The notes under the pieces are model-generated. The model saw only the letters and a list, made by a program, of their open reading frames with translations. It was not told the DNA's origin and did no database searches. A stretch of DNA of 7,471 bases from Prevotellaceae bacterium (GTDB lineage Bacteria > Bacteroidota > Bacteroidia > Bacteroidales > UBA932), in the NCBI GenBank assembly GCA_031264875.1, contig JAISDK010000025.1:1-7471 (forward strand), in the 5' to 3' direction. Below, in pieces: positions 1 to 6,468 of this stretch. A program made the translations under genes and the position numbers. Numbering within the stretch: position 1 is the first letter of the stretch; the number at the start of each line of letters is the position of its first letter.

Positions 1-54
1 CTGGAAAACTTTCCGCGCCGTCCGGAAACTTTTCTGCGCCGTCTGGAAACATTT
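1..54. repeat. 21-bp tandem repeat cut by the window edge
   Basis: Two full copies (1-21 and 22-42) and the beginning of a third (43 onward) are visible. Copies one and two agree at 17 of 21 positions; each begins C(T/C)GGAAA and ends GCGCCGT. The period is exactly seven codons, and more than one frame is open across it: on the plus strand one frame reads a heptapeptide pattern resembling LENFPRR, PETFLRR, LETFTNR before a stop near 94. The array probably extends left of the window. It could be the tail of a repetitive coding sequence or a non-coding repeat; nothing here decides between them. Confidence 0.7.
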
Positions 55-103
55 ACTAATAGATTATACGTAGTTGGCTTCCAATCCTTAAATTGACGAC
101 CTT

Positions 104-114
104 GGGCAACGCCC
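104..114. repeat. Short palindrome of a REP-like element
   Basis: GGGC, a three-base loop AAC, then GCCC. It lies about 27 bases before the larger hairpin at 141-186 and shares the GCCCTG word with it. The two together resemble a degenerate extragenic palindromic repeat of the kind seen between Bacteroidota genes. Alone it is too short to carry weight. Confidence 0.35.
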
Positions 115-140
115 TGTAAACGGAATGTATCCATTTGCCA

Positions 141-186
141 AGCCCTGAAATGGAGGGATCCTGTTATTTTATGCCATTTCAGGGCT
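141..186. repeat. Perfect inverted repeat, REP-like hairpin
   Basis: The arm AGCCCTGAAATGG at 141-153 is exactly reverse-complementary to 174-186, giving a 13-bp perfect stem around a 20-base loop. A smaller palindrome, GCCTGTAGGC, follows at 190-199. No T tract follows on either strand, so an intrinsic terminator is unlikely. The conserved core AGCCCTGAAA and the companion palindrome at 104-114 suggest a REP/BIME-type dispersed repeat. That is inference; copy number elsewhere in the genome cannot be seen. Between about 200 and 340 I see no gene, RNA or other structure. Confidence 0.6.
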
Positions 187-351
187 ATTGCCTGTAGGCC
201 ATAAAGTTTTTAAAATCTTGCAGTATTCTTTTATTTCAGCTTCTTCTTTGTGATACTATTGGAGTTCTTAACTTAAAGAAACGTGAATCTGACTGTTTTT
301 GCCAGGACAATTTTTTTTGTTTTCATAAATCCGGTGTTTTGCAACTTTTCA

Positions 352-359
352 TATCTTTG
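352..359 (+). promoter_or_regulatory. Bacteroidota -7 promoter box
   Basis: TATCTTTG matches the TAnnTTTG -7 consensus of Bacteroidota housekeeping promoters exactly and ends 41 bases before the ATG at 401. No TTTG-like -33 element lies at the usual 19-21 base distance; the nearest, at 338-341, is too close. It would drive the hypothetical gene and the vWA gene as one transcript. Confidence 0.5.
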
Positions 360-400
360 TCGCCATAAATAAACAGTTATAGATTCAAAGCAAAACATTT

Positions 401-895
401 ATGCATCTGAAAAGCAACACCGATACAAAGTTTGTCGGAATAGAAAAGTTAAAAGAAAAACACAAATCCCAGCTCGACCTGTTTGAAAGCTGGGCAGCGT
501 CCGGCAACTGGGCAGATTTCCACAATAGTCATTACGACTGGTGGATGTTTCCCTACGACAAAAGCAGCGCCTACGGAAAATCGTTCACCATATACGAAGC
601 CGAAGTGTGCGAACTGAAAAACGACGCCCAATTTATTCAGAATTACCTGCGTGGAGTAGAACTTTTGCTGCTGTCGTGGGGATGGGACTTGAAGCGGCAG
701 TGTTTTGTCGAAAACCCCGCCGAATATCAGACATGGGCTAACTGGCCAATACGTTTATATAAATGCGGCTGTTCACTGCAGCTGTTTGGGTTTGACGATT
801 ATTTTCAATCTGTTAGAAAATATGCCCAAATACTGATCAGCGAAGGACACAATTTTTTATACGACGGGAAAGACCGCTCATTACTGTTCAAATAA
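401..895 (+). CDS. Conserved-looking hypothetical protein, tryptophan-rich, 164 aa
   Basis: I do not recognise a named family. The protein is soluble: no signal peptide, no membrane segment and no recognisable catalytic motif. It is rich in aromatic residues, with eight tryptophans in three clusters: residues 31-48 (SWAASGNW and DWWMFPYD), 93-95 (SWGWDL) and 112-115 (TWANWPIRLYKC). The C-terminal part, around residues 126-150, reads LQLFGFDDYF and then a likely amphipathic helix. The many aromatic and charged residues look like a compact alpha-helical domain, but this is impression only. The start at 401 follows a -7 box by 41 bases. The vWA gene begins 32 bases after its stop with no terminator between, so the two are probably co-transcribed and may work together. 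Codon use and length support a real gene; the function is unknown. Confidence 0.8.
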   Translation: MHLKSNTDTKFVGIEKLKEKHKSQLDLFESWAASGNWADFHNSHYDWWMFPYDKSSAYGKSFTIYEAEVCELKNDAQFIQNYLRGVELLLLSWGWDLKRQCFVENPAEYQTWANWPIRLYKCGCSLQLFGFDDYFQSVRKYAQILISEGHNFLYDGKDRSLLFK

Positions 896-927
896 CGAAT
901 AACAAATAATAAATAAATAGCAGAAAG

Positions 928-1557
928 ATGAAAATTTACAATTTAATTATTTTAGACGAAAGCGGTTCGATGAGCTGCATCAAGCAACAGGCAATTAACG
1001 GGTTTAATGAAACAATTCAGACAATCAGGTCGGCGGCAAAAAAATATCCCGAACAGCAACACGCCATAACTCTGGTAACATTCAACGGCGATGGCATTAA
1101 AACAGTTTACGACAGAGCGGACGCCGGCAAAACAAAAGAGCTGAACAGCGACCTGTATGCGCCGAACTCCAATACGCCACTGTACGACGCGATGGGAAAA
1201 GCGCTTACAGAATTGAAAAAAAACGTGACAGCCGACGACAAAGTGCTGGTAACAATCATTACCGACGGAGAGGAAAATTCATCTATAGAATACCGGCAGC
1301 CGGCTATCAAGGCGCTGGTTGATGAACTGAAAGACAAAGACTGGGTGTTCACATACATGGGCGCCAATCAGGACGTCGAAAAAGTTGCCATGTCCATATC
1401 CATAACAAACATGATCAACTGGGATACAACAACAGAAGGTACATCGGCAATGTTTGCGCGGAAAAACAAAGCGCGGGAACGATGGTATAAAGCAGTAGCC
1501 GACAAAGTAGAAGACTCGTTGAAAAACAACTTTTTTGCCGACGACGAAAAAGAATAG
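928..1557 (+). CDS. vWA (von Willebrand factor type A) domain protein, 209 aa
   Basis: Nearly the whole protein is one vWA domain, a Rossmann-like fold that binds protein partners through a divalent metal. The metal-ion-dependent adhesion site is complete: D10-x-S12-x-S14 in LDESGSMS, T83 in SNTPLYDA, and D113 in ITDGEEN. There is no signal peptide or membrane segment, so it should act in the cytoplasm, unlike BatA/BatB-type membrane vWA proteins. The length is near that of TerY-type stand-alone vWA proteins, but no tellurite-resistance (ter) genes are present. The C-terminus, from about residue 175, is charged and probably helical (ARKNKARERWYKAV), ending in an acidic tail. A family of such short vWA proteins is known from Bacteroidota, without an established role. 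The gene follows the hypothetical gene by 32 bases and ends before a strong hairpin terminator. The vWA assignment is firm; the partner is unknown, the upstream gene product being the obvious candidate. Confidence 0.92.
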   Translation: MKIYNLIILDESGSMSCIKQQAINGFNETIQTIRSAAKKYPEQQHAITLVTFNGDGIKTVYDRADAGKTKELNSDLYAPNSNTPLYDAMGKALTELKKNVTADDKVLVTIITDGEENSSIEYRQPAIKALVDELKDKDWVFTYMGANQDVEKVAMSISITNMINWDTTTEGTSAMFARKNKARERWYKAVADKVEDSLKNNFFADDEKE

Positions 1558-1582
1558 CACAATCCACCGTTCATAAAAAATC

Positions 1583-1611
1583 AAAGCCTTCTCCCCAAAA
1601 GAGAAGGCTTT
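1583..1611. terminator. Bidirectional intrinsic terminator
   Basis: AAAGCCTTCTC at 1583-1593 pairs perfectly with 1601-1611, an 11-bp stem with a seven-base loop. On the minus strand it is followed by a run of six T (complement of 1575-1580), a strong terminator for the outer-membrane gene. On the plus strand the T run is shorter (TTTCCTAATATT) but adequate for the vWA transcript. It sits between convergent genes, as expected. Confidence 0.85.
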
Positions 1612-1640
1612 CCTAATATTAAAGAGTTGAAAATAGACTG

Positions 1641-2198
1641 TTAATTAAACCTGTATGCCACGCCTGCCGAGACAAGCAGCCTGCTCCACAGATTTCCGAT
1701 TCGATATTTCACTTCAGCATTAAGGAACAGTCGCTTTGTAAGGTTATAATCAGCGCCGCCGCCGAGGTTGAGACCAAATTCGGACGTAACGGCGCTACTG
1801 CCGCGACGTTCCCACTCGCCATCAGCCTTTATACTGTTTTTTGTAATCAGCAGACCCGCACCGGCGAGCGGATACACAGTCAGCCTGCTGTTTAAATGAA
1901 ACAGGTAATGACCGTTCACACCAGCATCCCATATACTGAAATACGACTTGGATGAATCCGACACACGCCGCTTCTTTGGAAAAAAACAGGTTAACGAACC
2001 TTCCAGACGAACAGGATTGATGATATTATACTGAAACTCGGCGCCAATGCCGGCATTAGTCAAGCTGCTGCCCGTACCCATTTCCAAATTTCCTCCAACA
2101 GCCATGTCGCCCCTTTTCTGTGCGCTGGCCGACACACTCGCTGTTACTGCTACGACTGTTACAATCAACAGTTTTCTTAATATTTTAAAACCTTGCAT
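1641..2198 (-). CDS. Small outer-membrane beta-barrel protein, 185 aa
   Basis: A signal peptide spans residues 1-26: basic start, hydrophobic core LLIVTVVAVTASV, and a cleavage site ASA before Q27. The mature protein alternates polar and hydrophobic residues in glycine-rich strands with polar turns, for example VGGNLEMGTGSSLTNAGIGA and YPLAGAGLLI. It ends in YRFN, with the near-terminal phenylalanine typical of strands recognised by the BAM assembly machinery. At about 159 mature residues it fits an eight-stranded barrel of the OmpA/OmpX-like type; there is no C-terminal peptidoglycan-binding domain. No enzymatic motif is seen, so the role may be structural or adhesive. It is transcribed away from the glycoside hydrolase gene's terminator and converges on the vWA gene, so it is probably its own unit. 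The fold assignment is good; the exact family is uncertain. Confidence 0.85.
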   Translation of the reverse strand: MQGFKILRKLLIVTVVAVTASVSASAQKRGDMAVGGNLEMGTGSSLTNAGIGAEFQYNIINPVRLEGSLTCFFPKKRRVSDSSKSYFSIWDAGVNGHYLFHLNSRLTVYPLAGAGLLITKNSIKADGEWERRGSSAVTSEFGLNLGGGADYNLTKRLFLNAEVKYRIGNLWSRLLVSAGVAYRFN

Positions 2199-2324
2199 TT
2201 AACTGTTTAATCTCAATACAACTATTAACTGCAATATTAATTAATTGTTCACTGGTTGCCGCACTTTTCAGTTTAATATTCTACGTCGCGCGAAGGCAAC
2301 TGTTCCAAATAACGCAAGATTGTG

Positions 2325-2364
2325 AAAAATTGCGAAGCGCCTCGCAAATTATGCGAAGCGCTTC
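2325..2364 (-). terminator. Intrinsic terminator of the glycoside hydrolase gene
   Basis: GAAGCGCCTCGCA at 2334-2346 pairs with 2352-2364 over 13 positions with one mismatch and a five-base loop (AATTA). Read on the minus strand, the stem is followed within a few bases by five T (complement of 2325-2329). It lies about 40 bases past the stop of the glycoside hydrolase, so it should end that transcript before the outer-membrane gene. The right arm contains the perfect 10-bp palindrome GAAGCGCTTC. Confidence 0.75.
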
Positions 2365-2403
2365 ACAGATCTTTCTATATCGGTTGGTTTATTGAGTACA
2401 GAA

Positions 2404-4665
2404 TTAATTGTTGATCGGATACAGGCGGTAGGTTATGCCCTTTTCAGTTTTTATCCGGATTCGTTCGCCTTCATACGACTGCTGGCCCTCAGCGCCTTTC
2501 ACCGTTATCTCGCGACCCTTCCACGGATTTAGCAGATTCAACTCCCTGCCCTGTTCGCTGAACACACTTACGTCGCCGATTTCCCCGTTTTTCAGTTTTG
2601 CAGAAATGAGGAATGCACCTTTCACGCGGATTTGATGAAATGATGCGTCACGACCGCGATTCCATACCGGAAACAGCCTCACCACGCCCTGATGTCCCGA
2701 ACAAAGCATTTCGTTGACCGTGTTCGGAACGGTGCTGAAATTTTCGATGCCATGCGGATTGTTCAGCTGAAATCCGTTGGGGAAAGTATGCTCTACATAC
2801 CGGTTGAGGTGAAACATAATGGTATCGGGATGGTAGCCCACGCGGACGGATGCAGGGAAAAAGCTGTTGCTTCCGTTAGAATCAAGCCAGCATTGCATCT
2901 CCTGCATAGTGTTTATGGCCACTTTCCGCAGTTCCGGATCGCTGTCCAGTCCGATTTGTCCGGCGGGGTAGATGTGCTGTATTGCCAGCGTATTTCCGTT
3001 CACCCAGTCCATACCCTCCTCCGTCAGCCGGAATACGGTTTTACCGTTTCGTTCCTGTAGCGGAAATTTCGGGAGACGGTCATGGATATGCATCCATTTC
3101 TCTCTTCTGCCGGCATCTTCTCCAAGCAGTTCGCCCATATCGGTTGCCGTGCGCATGGTTTGCCTTATCAGTCCAAGCGAAAGAATCGGGTTTGTATCCC
3201 CGACCGTTCCTTCGTGAATCGCGTCGTTACGGTCGATATACCGGTCGTCTTCGTATGCCAGGTATTTCTCCCAGAAAATTGCCGAAGCCCTGACAAGGGG
3301 ATAGACTTTCCGCGTAAATTCCCTGTCCCACGTGCTGTAGAAATGCATCGAGAGATTGACCACCGCGTATGACGCATTGCTTTTCTGTCCCCAGAACATG
3401 CCCTCGTCCTCGATATTTCCGTTGTCCTTCCATTTCCTGTAATATTTCTCCATCATTGGCGTCCAGCGGGTAGTCTCGATACCCAAAGGTCCGATTCCCA
3501 CGGGATAGAGAATGCCGTCGGAAATGCCCGTTATTTTTTCGGAATAGTATTTTCCTCTCGGCATAAAGGCAAGAAGCGGAGTGGGGCAGGGGAGCGCCTG
3601 CTCAATCCGGTTGGCGGAATAGAGCGCATAGAACGGCGCCTGGTAATTGTAATTCAAATGATAGTCGCCCGCCCATGCCGGCTGTTCCTGCGTGATCCAG
3701 ATACCGAACAGTCCCGGAGGAAAATCCGTGTCCCTGCTCGACGAAGCCATTCCGTAGAGCGAAAGATAGTACTGTTTTTCGACGGCGCTGTCGGGAATCG
3801 ACACAAACGACTTCTCCCAGTAGTTTTTCCACCATTCCCCGTGCCGCGCTTCCATCGCGCGCAGGCTTCGCGGCGCAACAGATTCCCTTACTTTCGAGAT
3901 AGCAGCCTCCCGACAGTCCCCGCTCTTGAAATTGCCGGATGTGGCGCAAACAATGCGTACGGTTTTTCCCTCGCTCAGCGTGAAACTGCCGTCCGGCGAA
4001 TCAACCGTTTGCAGCGCCATGGCCGCTTTGGCGGGAATATCTACCGAATCCTCGAAAGCGCGTGTAATATAATGTATGCCGTCCACAGCGTCCTGTTCCC
4101 TCTTTTCGGGGAAAGCGCGGTCGAGCGGAAGACGTTCCACGATTTCCTTTCCGGCAGCGGGCAGTGACAGCCGCACATTTCCTTCGAGCGAGCCTTTACC
4201 CTCCATGCCGATTTCGATAACTGCAACGTCGTCGAGAGCGGCAACATACGTTCTGTATGTAACCGAAAAGTCATCTTTCGCAAAACGGGCTACCGTCACG
4301 GCCTCATACAAATGCTGCTCTGCCAGCCAGGAAGCGCCCTGCAGTCCGGGAATGGAGACTTCTATTTTTCCAAGAACTGCCGGATACGATTCATTGTGTC
4401 CCGACTTCAGACGCCAGAAATCGTTTCGCGCCGCATAAAAAACTTGATGCTCAGGATTGCCCGACATTGCAATTCCCATGAAACCGTTTCCCAGCAGGGG
4501 AGCGTCCACCGATACTTTGGCAGGAATACGCTGCGGCGGACGGGTAAACCTGACAACATGCCGGCTAATAATTGTTTTCGCCTGTTCCGAACAGTCGCTG
4601 CGCGCGCTGCACGACAGTAAAAACGGAATAATTGTTACAATAAGAAATTTTAGCTTACTATTCAT
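2404..4665 (-). CDS. Lipoprotein glycoside hydrolase, GH95-related (alpha/alpha)6-barrel, 753 aa
   Basis: A lipoprotein signal (PFLLSC) places the lipid-modified cysteine at C19; no clear Bacteroidota surface-export motif follows it, so the side of the membrane is open. The N-terminal beta-sandwich (about 35-265) has LLGNGFMGIAMSG and NDFWRL, the equivalent of the GNGxxG and NxDxxW segments of GH95. The barrel (about 290-670) carries GLFGIWITQEQPAWAGDYHL then NYN, with N338 and N340 matching the asparagine pair that acts as base in GH95 fucosidases. E485 in DAIHEGT is a candidate general acid. The segment HGIENFSTVPNTVNEML (638-654) aligns with the GH95 DGNFGGTAGIAEML segment, but the aspartate that activates the asparagine appears to be absent or replaced by E641. 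A C-terminal beta domain (about 675-753) closes the protein. It likely cleaves a fucose- or galactose-type glycan; the substrate is not shown. No SusC/SusD or sulfatase neighbour is present. Its GC content looks higher than that of its neighbours. Confidence 0.85.
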   Translation of the reverse strand: MNSKLKFLIVTIIPFLLSCSARSDCSEQAKTIISRHVVRFTRPPQRIPAKVSVDAPLLGNGFMGIAMSGNPEHQVFYAARNDFWRLKSGHNESYPAVLGKIEVSIPGLQGASWLAEQHLYEAVTVARFAKDDFSVTYRTYVAALDDVAVIEIGMEGKGSLEGNVRLSLPAAGKEIVERLPLDRAFPEKREQDAVDGIHYITRAFEDSVDIPAKAAMALQTVDSPDGSFTLSEGKTVRIVCATSGNFKSGDCREAAISKVRESVAPRSLRAMEARHGEWWKNYWEKSFVSIPDSAVEKQYYLSLYGMASSSRDTDFPPGLFGIWITQEQPAWAGDYHLNYNYQAPFYALYSANRIEQALPCPTPLLAFMPRGKYYSEKITGISDGILYPVGIGPLGIETTRWTPMMEKYYRKWKDNGNIEDEGMFWGQKSNASYAVVNLSMHFYSTWDREFTRKVYPLVRASAIFWEKYLAYEDDRYIDRNDAIHEGTVGDTNPILSLGLIRQTMRTATDMGELLGEDAGRREKWMHIHDRLPKFPLQERNGKTVFRLTEEGMDWVNGNTLAIQHIYPAGQIGLDSDPELRKVAINTMQEMQCWLDSNGSNSFFPASVRVGYHPDTIMFHLNRYVEHTFPNGFQLNNPHGIENFSTVPNTVNEMLCSGHQGVVRLFPVWNRGRDASFHQIRVKGAFLISAKLKNGEIGDVSVFSEQGRELNLLNPWKGREITVKGAEGQQSYEGERIRIKTEKGITYRLYPINN

Positions 4666-4705
4666 AATATCTGATTTATTAGTTTATTATAAAAAAATAT
4701 CGCCG

Positions 4706-4713
4706 CAAAGATA
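4706..4713 (-). promoter_or_regulatory. -7 promoter box for the glycoside hydrolase gene
   Basis: On the minus strand the bases read TATCTTTG, an exact TAnnTTTG match, 40 bases upstream of the ATG at 4665. No good -33 element was found at normal spacing, where the heptamer repeats begin. Confidence 0.5.
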
Positions 4714-4720
4714 TTCCTTT

Positions 4721-4799
4721 TTAATGATTAATGATTAATGGTTAGTGATTAATGATTAGTGTTTAATGGTTAATCACTCATCATTAACCATTAATCATT
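4721..4799. repeat. AT-rich heptamer repeats with nested hairpins
   Basis: TTAATGA-type heptamers (TTAATGA, TTAATGG, TTAGTGA) follow one another from 4721 to about 4760, then the pattern turns into its reverse complement. An outer perfect inverted repeat has 15-bp arms at 4730-4744 and 4785-4799. An alternative inner hairpin has 12-bp arms at 4763-4774 and 4783-4794 with an eight-base loop. Such arrays are common in Bacteroidota intergenic DNA and vary between strains by slippage. This one lies between two divergent promoters. There are no spacers, so it is not a CRISPR. Confidence 0.75.
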
Positions 4800-4854
4800 G
4801 AATATCAGATACTACTAAAGCAATGTAATTAATTCGCACTAAATCTGTAATAAA

Positions 4855-4889
4855 TTTTGCTTTAATTTGGAAATAATGATGTACATTTG
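4855..4889 (+). promoter_or_regulatory. Promoter of the GDPD-glycosyltransferase-menG cluster
   Basis: TTTTG at 4855-4859 and TACATTTG at 4882-4889 match the -33 (TTTG) and -7 (TAnnTTTG) elements of Bacteroidota promoters, with a 22-base spacer, close to the usual 19-21. The -7 box ends 33 bases before the ATG at 4923. No later promoter is obvious, so it may drive all three downstream genes. Confidence 0.6.
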
Positions 4890-4922
4890 CGCAGTTTTTT
4901 AGTATTTATATAATGGCTTTAA

Positions 4923-5705
4923 ATGAGAACTTATATTATTCCAGTATTATTCATGTTAATGAACAATATAACAATGCGTGCACAAGATATATATAAAAAA
5001 TTTTTTCTGGACAATTCCGTTGTTGCTCATCGTGGAGCGTGGAAAACCAAGGGAATACCTCAAAATTCGATAGAATCGCTGCGGGAGGCAATACGTATGG
5101 GATGCGCGGGTACGGAGTTTGACGTTCACATGACGGCTGACAGCGCCTTTGTTCTGTGCCACGACAACAGCTATTCCGGAAAAACCATAGAAAAACATAC
5201 ATACGCTGAACTCGCGGAAACAAAACTGCCAAACGGAGAAGCCGTTCCGACACTCGAAAAAGCGCTTATGGAAGGAATGAAACAAACCGATACAAGGCTG
5301 TTTTTAGAAATAAAACCCTCATCCACGACAGAAAGAACTGTGTTAAGCGCCGAAAAGATAGTGCAGACGGTTAGCGAAATGGGCGCTCAGCCATGGGTTT
5401 TCTACATTTCCTTTGACTATGATGCAATCAAACGGGTGAAACAGCTGGTTTCCTCCTCAGTAGTTGCATATCTGGGCGGAAACATTTTGCCCGGACAGCT
5501 AAAAAAAGACAGAATCACGGGTCTTGACTATAATCACAGTGTTTTCAAAAAAGACAGTTCAGTAATAAAGGATGCGCGGGAACTCGGCTTGAGCTTGAAC
5601 GTGTGGACTGTTAATTCCGACGAAGACATGGACTTGTTTCTCCGTCACGATGTCGATTACATAACTACCGACGAACCTGAACTGCTGCTAAGCAAAAAGA
5701 AATGA
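4923..5705 (+). CDS. Glycerophosphodiester phosphodiesterase, exported, 260 aa
   Basis: It hydrolyses glycerophosphodiesters from phospholipid turnover to glycerol 3-phosphate and an alcohol. The GDPD TIM-barrel fills the mature protein. Visible family residues are H36-R37 in VVAHRGAW, the PQNS motif at 47-49 (usually PEN[ST]), the metal ligands E65 and D67 in GTEFDVH, the second catalytic histidine H80 in LCHDNS, E129 and K131 in FLEIKPS, W228 in NVWTVN, and a closing TTDEPELL. Residues 1-20 are hydrophobic with the likely cut after MRA, so the enzyme probably acts in the periplasm; the site is not ideal (methionine at -3). At 260 residues it is close to the family's bacterial UgpQ/GlpQ lengths. 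It is first in a three-gene plus-strand run, 33 bases ahead of the glycosyltransferase, and divergent from the glycoside hydrolase. The enzyme class is secure; the exact diester is not. Confidence 0.93.
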   Translation: MRTYIIPVLFMLMNNITMRAQDIYKKFFLDNSVVAHRGAWKTKGIPQNSIESLREAIRMGCAGTEFDVHMTADSAFVLCHDNSYSGKTIEKHTYAELAETKLPNGEAVPTLEKALMEGMKQTDTRLFLEIKPSSTTERTVLSAEKIVQTVSEMGAQPWVFYISFDYDAIKRVKQLVSSSVVAYLGGNILPGQLKKDRITGLDYNHSVFKKDSSVIKDARELGLSLNVWTVNSDEDMDLFLRHDVDYITTDEPELLLSKKK

Positions 5706-5738
5706 CAGTAAAAAAATACTCCTAAACTACAGTGAGAT

Positions 5739-6467
5739 ATGGCAGACAAAAAGTTAATTATTATCCCTACCTATAACGAAAAAGAAAATATAGCGGCGCT
5801 CATAGGAAAGATTTTTGCCCTCAACAAAAACTTTGAAATCCTTATCATTGACGACAGTTCTCCCGACGGTACCGCAGGCATTGTCAGGAAACTCATGAAA
5901 AGATACCCCGATTTGCTTAATCTCATGGAACGTCCGGAAAAATCGGGCTTGGGAACGGCATATATCGCCGGTTTCAAGTATGCCGTTGAGCGCAGGTATG
6001 ATTACATTTTCGAGATGGACGCCGATTTTTCGCATAATCCCAGAGATTTAACGAAACTGTACGATGCCTGTCGCAAAGGCGCCGATGTGGCCATAGGCTC
6101 GAGATACATATCGGGAGTGAATGTGGTGAACTGGCCAATAGGCAGAGTAATCATGTCGTATTATGCCTCCTCGTACGTGCGCATGATTACCGGAATGAAC
6201 ATCAAGGATACAACGGCAGGCTTCAAGTGCTATAAATTAAAAGCGCTCGATGCCATAGATTTTGACAGAATAAAGATGAAAGGATACGGTTTCCAGATTG
6301 AAATGAAATATACGGCATGGAAACTCGGATTCAGTATCGTCGAAGTGCCGATTATTTTTATTGACCGAAAACGCGGCTCCTCGAAAATGAACTCCGGAAT
6401 ATTCGGCGAGGCTGCATGGGGCGTCTTCAGGCTCCGTTTCAGAAAAATCAAACCCCGACATACCTGA
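5739..6467 (+). CDS. Polyprenol monophosphomannose synthase-like GT2 glycosyltransferase, 242 aa
   Basis: It probably transfers a hexose, most likely mannose from GDP-mannose, to polyprenyl phosphate at the cytoplasmic face of the inner membrane, making a lipid-linked donor for glycosylation outside. The GT-A fold motifs are in order: PTYNEKENI (10-18), IIDDSSPDGT (36-45), SGLGTAYIAGF (69-79), the metal-binding MDADFSHNP (93-101), GSRYISG (120-126), DTTAGFKCY (157-165), GYGFQIEM (182-189) and RKRGSSKM (210-217). These are the hallmarks of dolichol-phosphate-mannose synthase. There is no C-terminal membrane domain, so it is the short, soluble or peripheral type and may need a partner; none is nearby. 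Its stop is one base from the menG start, indicating translational coupling. The acceptor class is firm; the sugar (mannose or glucose) is inferred. Confidence 0.93.
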   Translation: MADKKLIIIPTYNEKENIAALIGKIFALNKNFEILIIDDSSPDGTAGIVRKLMKRYPDLLNLMERPEKSGLGTAYIAGFKYAVERRYDYIFEMDADFSHNPRDLTKLYDACRKGADVAIGSRYISGVNVVNWPIGRVIMSYYASSYVRMITGMNIKDTTAGFKCYKLKALDAIDFDRIKMKGYGFQIEMKYTAWKLGFSIVEVPIIFIDRKRGSSKMNSGIFGEAAWGVFRLRFRKIKPRHT

Positions 6468-6468
6468 T

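Noticed and set aside
141..186. Intrinsic terminator
   Set aside because: The stem is strong but the loop is 20 bases, no T tract follows on either strand, and no gene ends nearby within the window.
1..207. Minus-strand open frame of about 70 codons running off the left edge
   Set aside because: It crosses the palindromic REP-like element and the 21-bp repeat, has no clear start or promoter, and its openness can be explained by the repeats. Kept only as a note under the repeat finding.
928..1557. TerY tellurite-resistance protein
   Set aside because: Length and the vWA fold are similar, but the ter gene neighbourhood (TerD-like, kinase, phosphatase) is missing, and the sequence fits the generic short Bacteroidota vWA proteins better.
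3658..4167. 169-codon plus-strand open frame inside the glycoside hydrolase gene
   Set aside because: It lies antisense to a gene with clear family motifs, is rich in arginine, proline and serine as expected from GC-rich antisense codons, and has no promoter.
4721..4799. CRISPR array
   Set aside because: The repeats are seven bases, adjacent and degenerate; there are no unique spacers and no cas genes.
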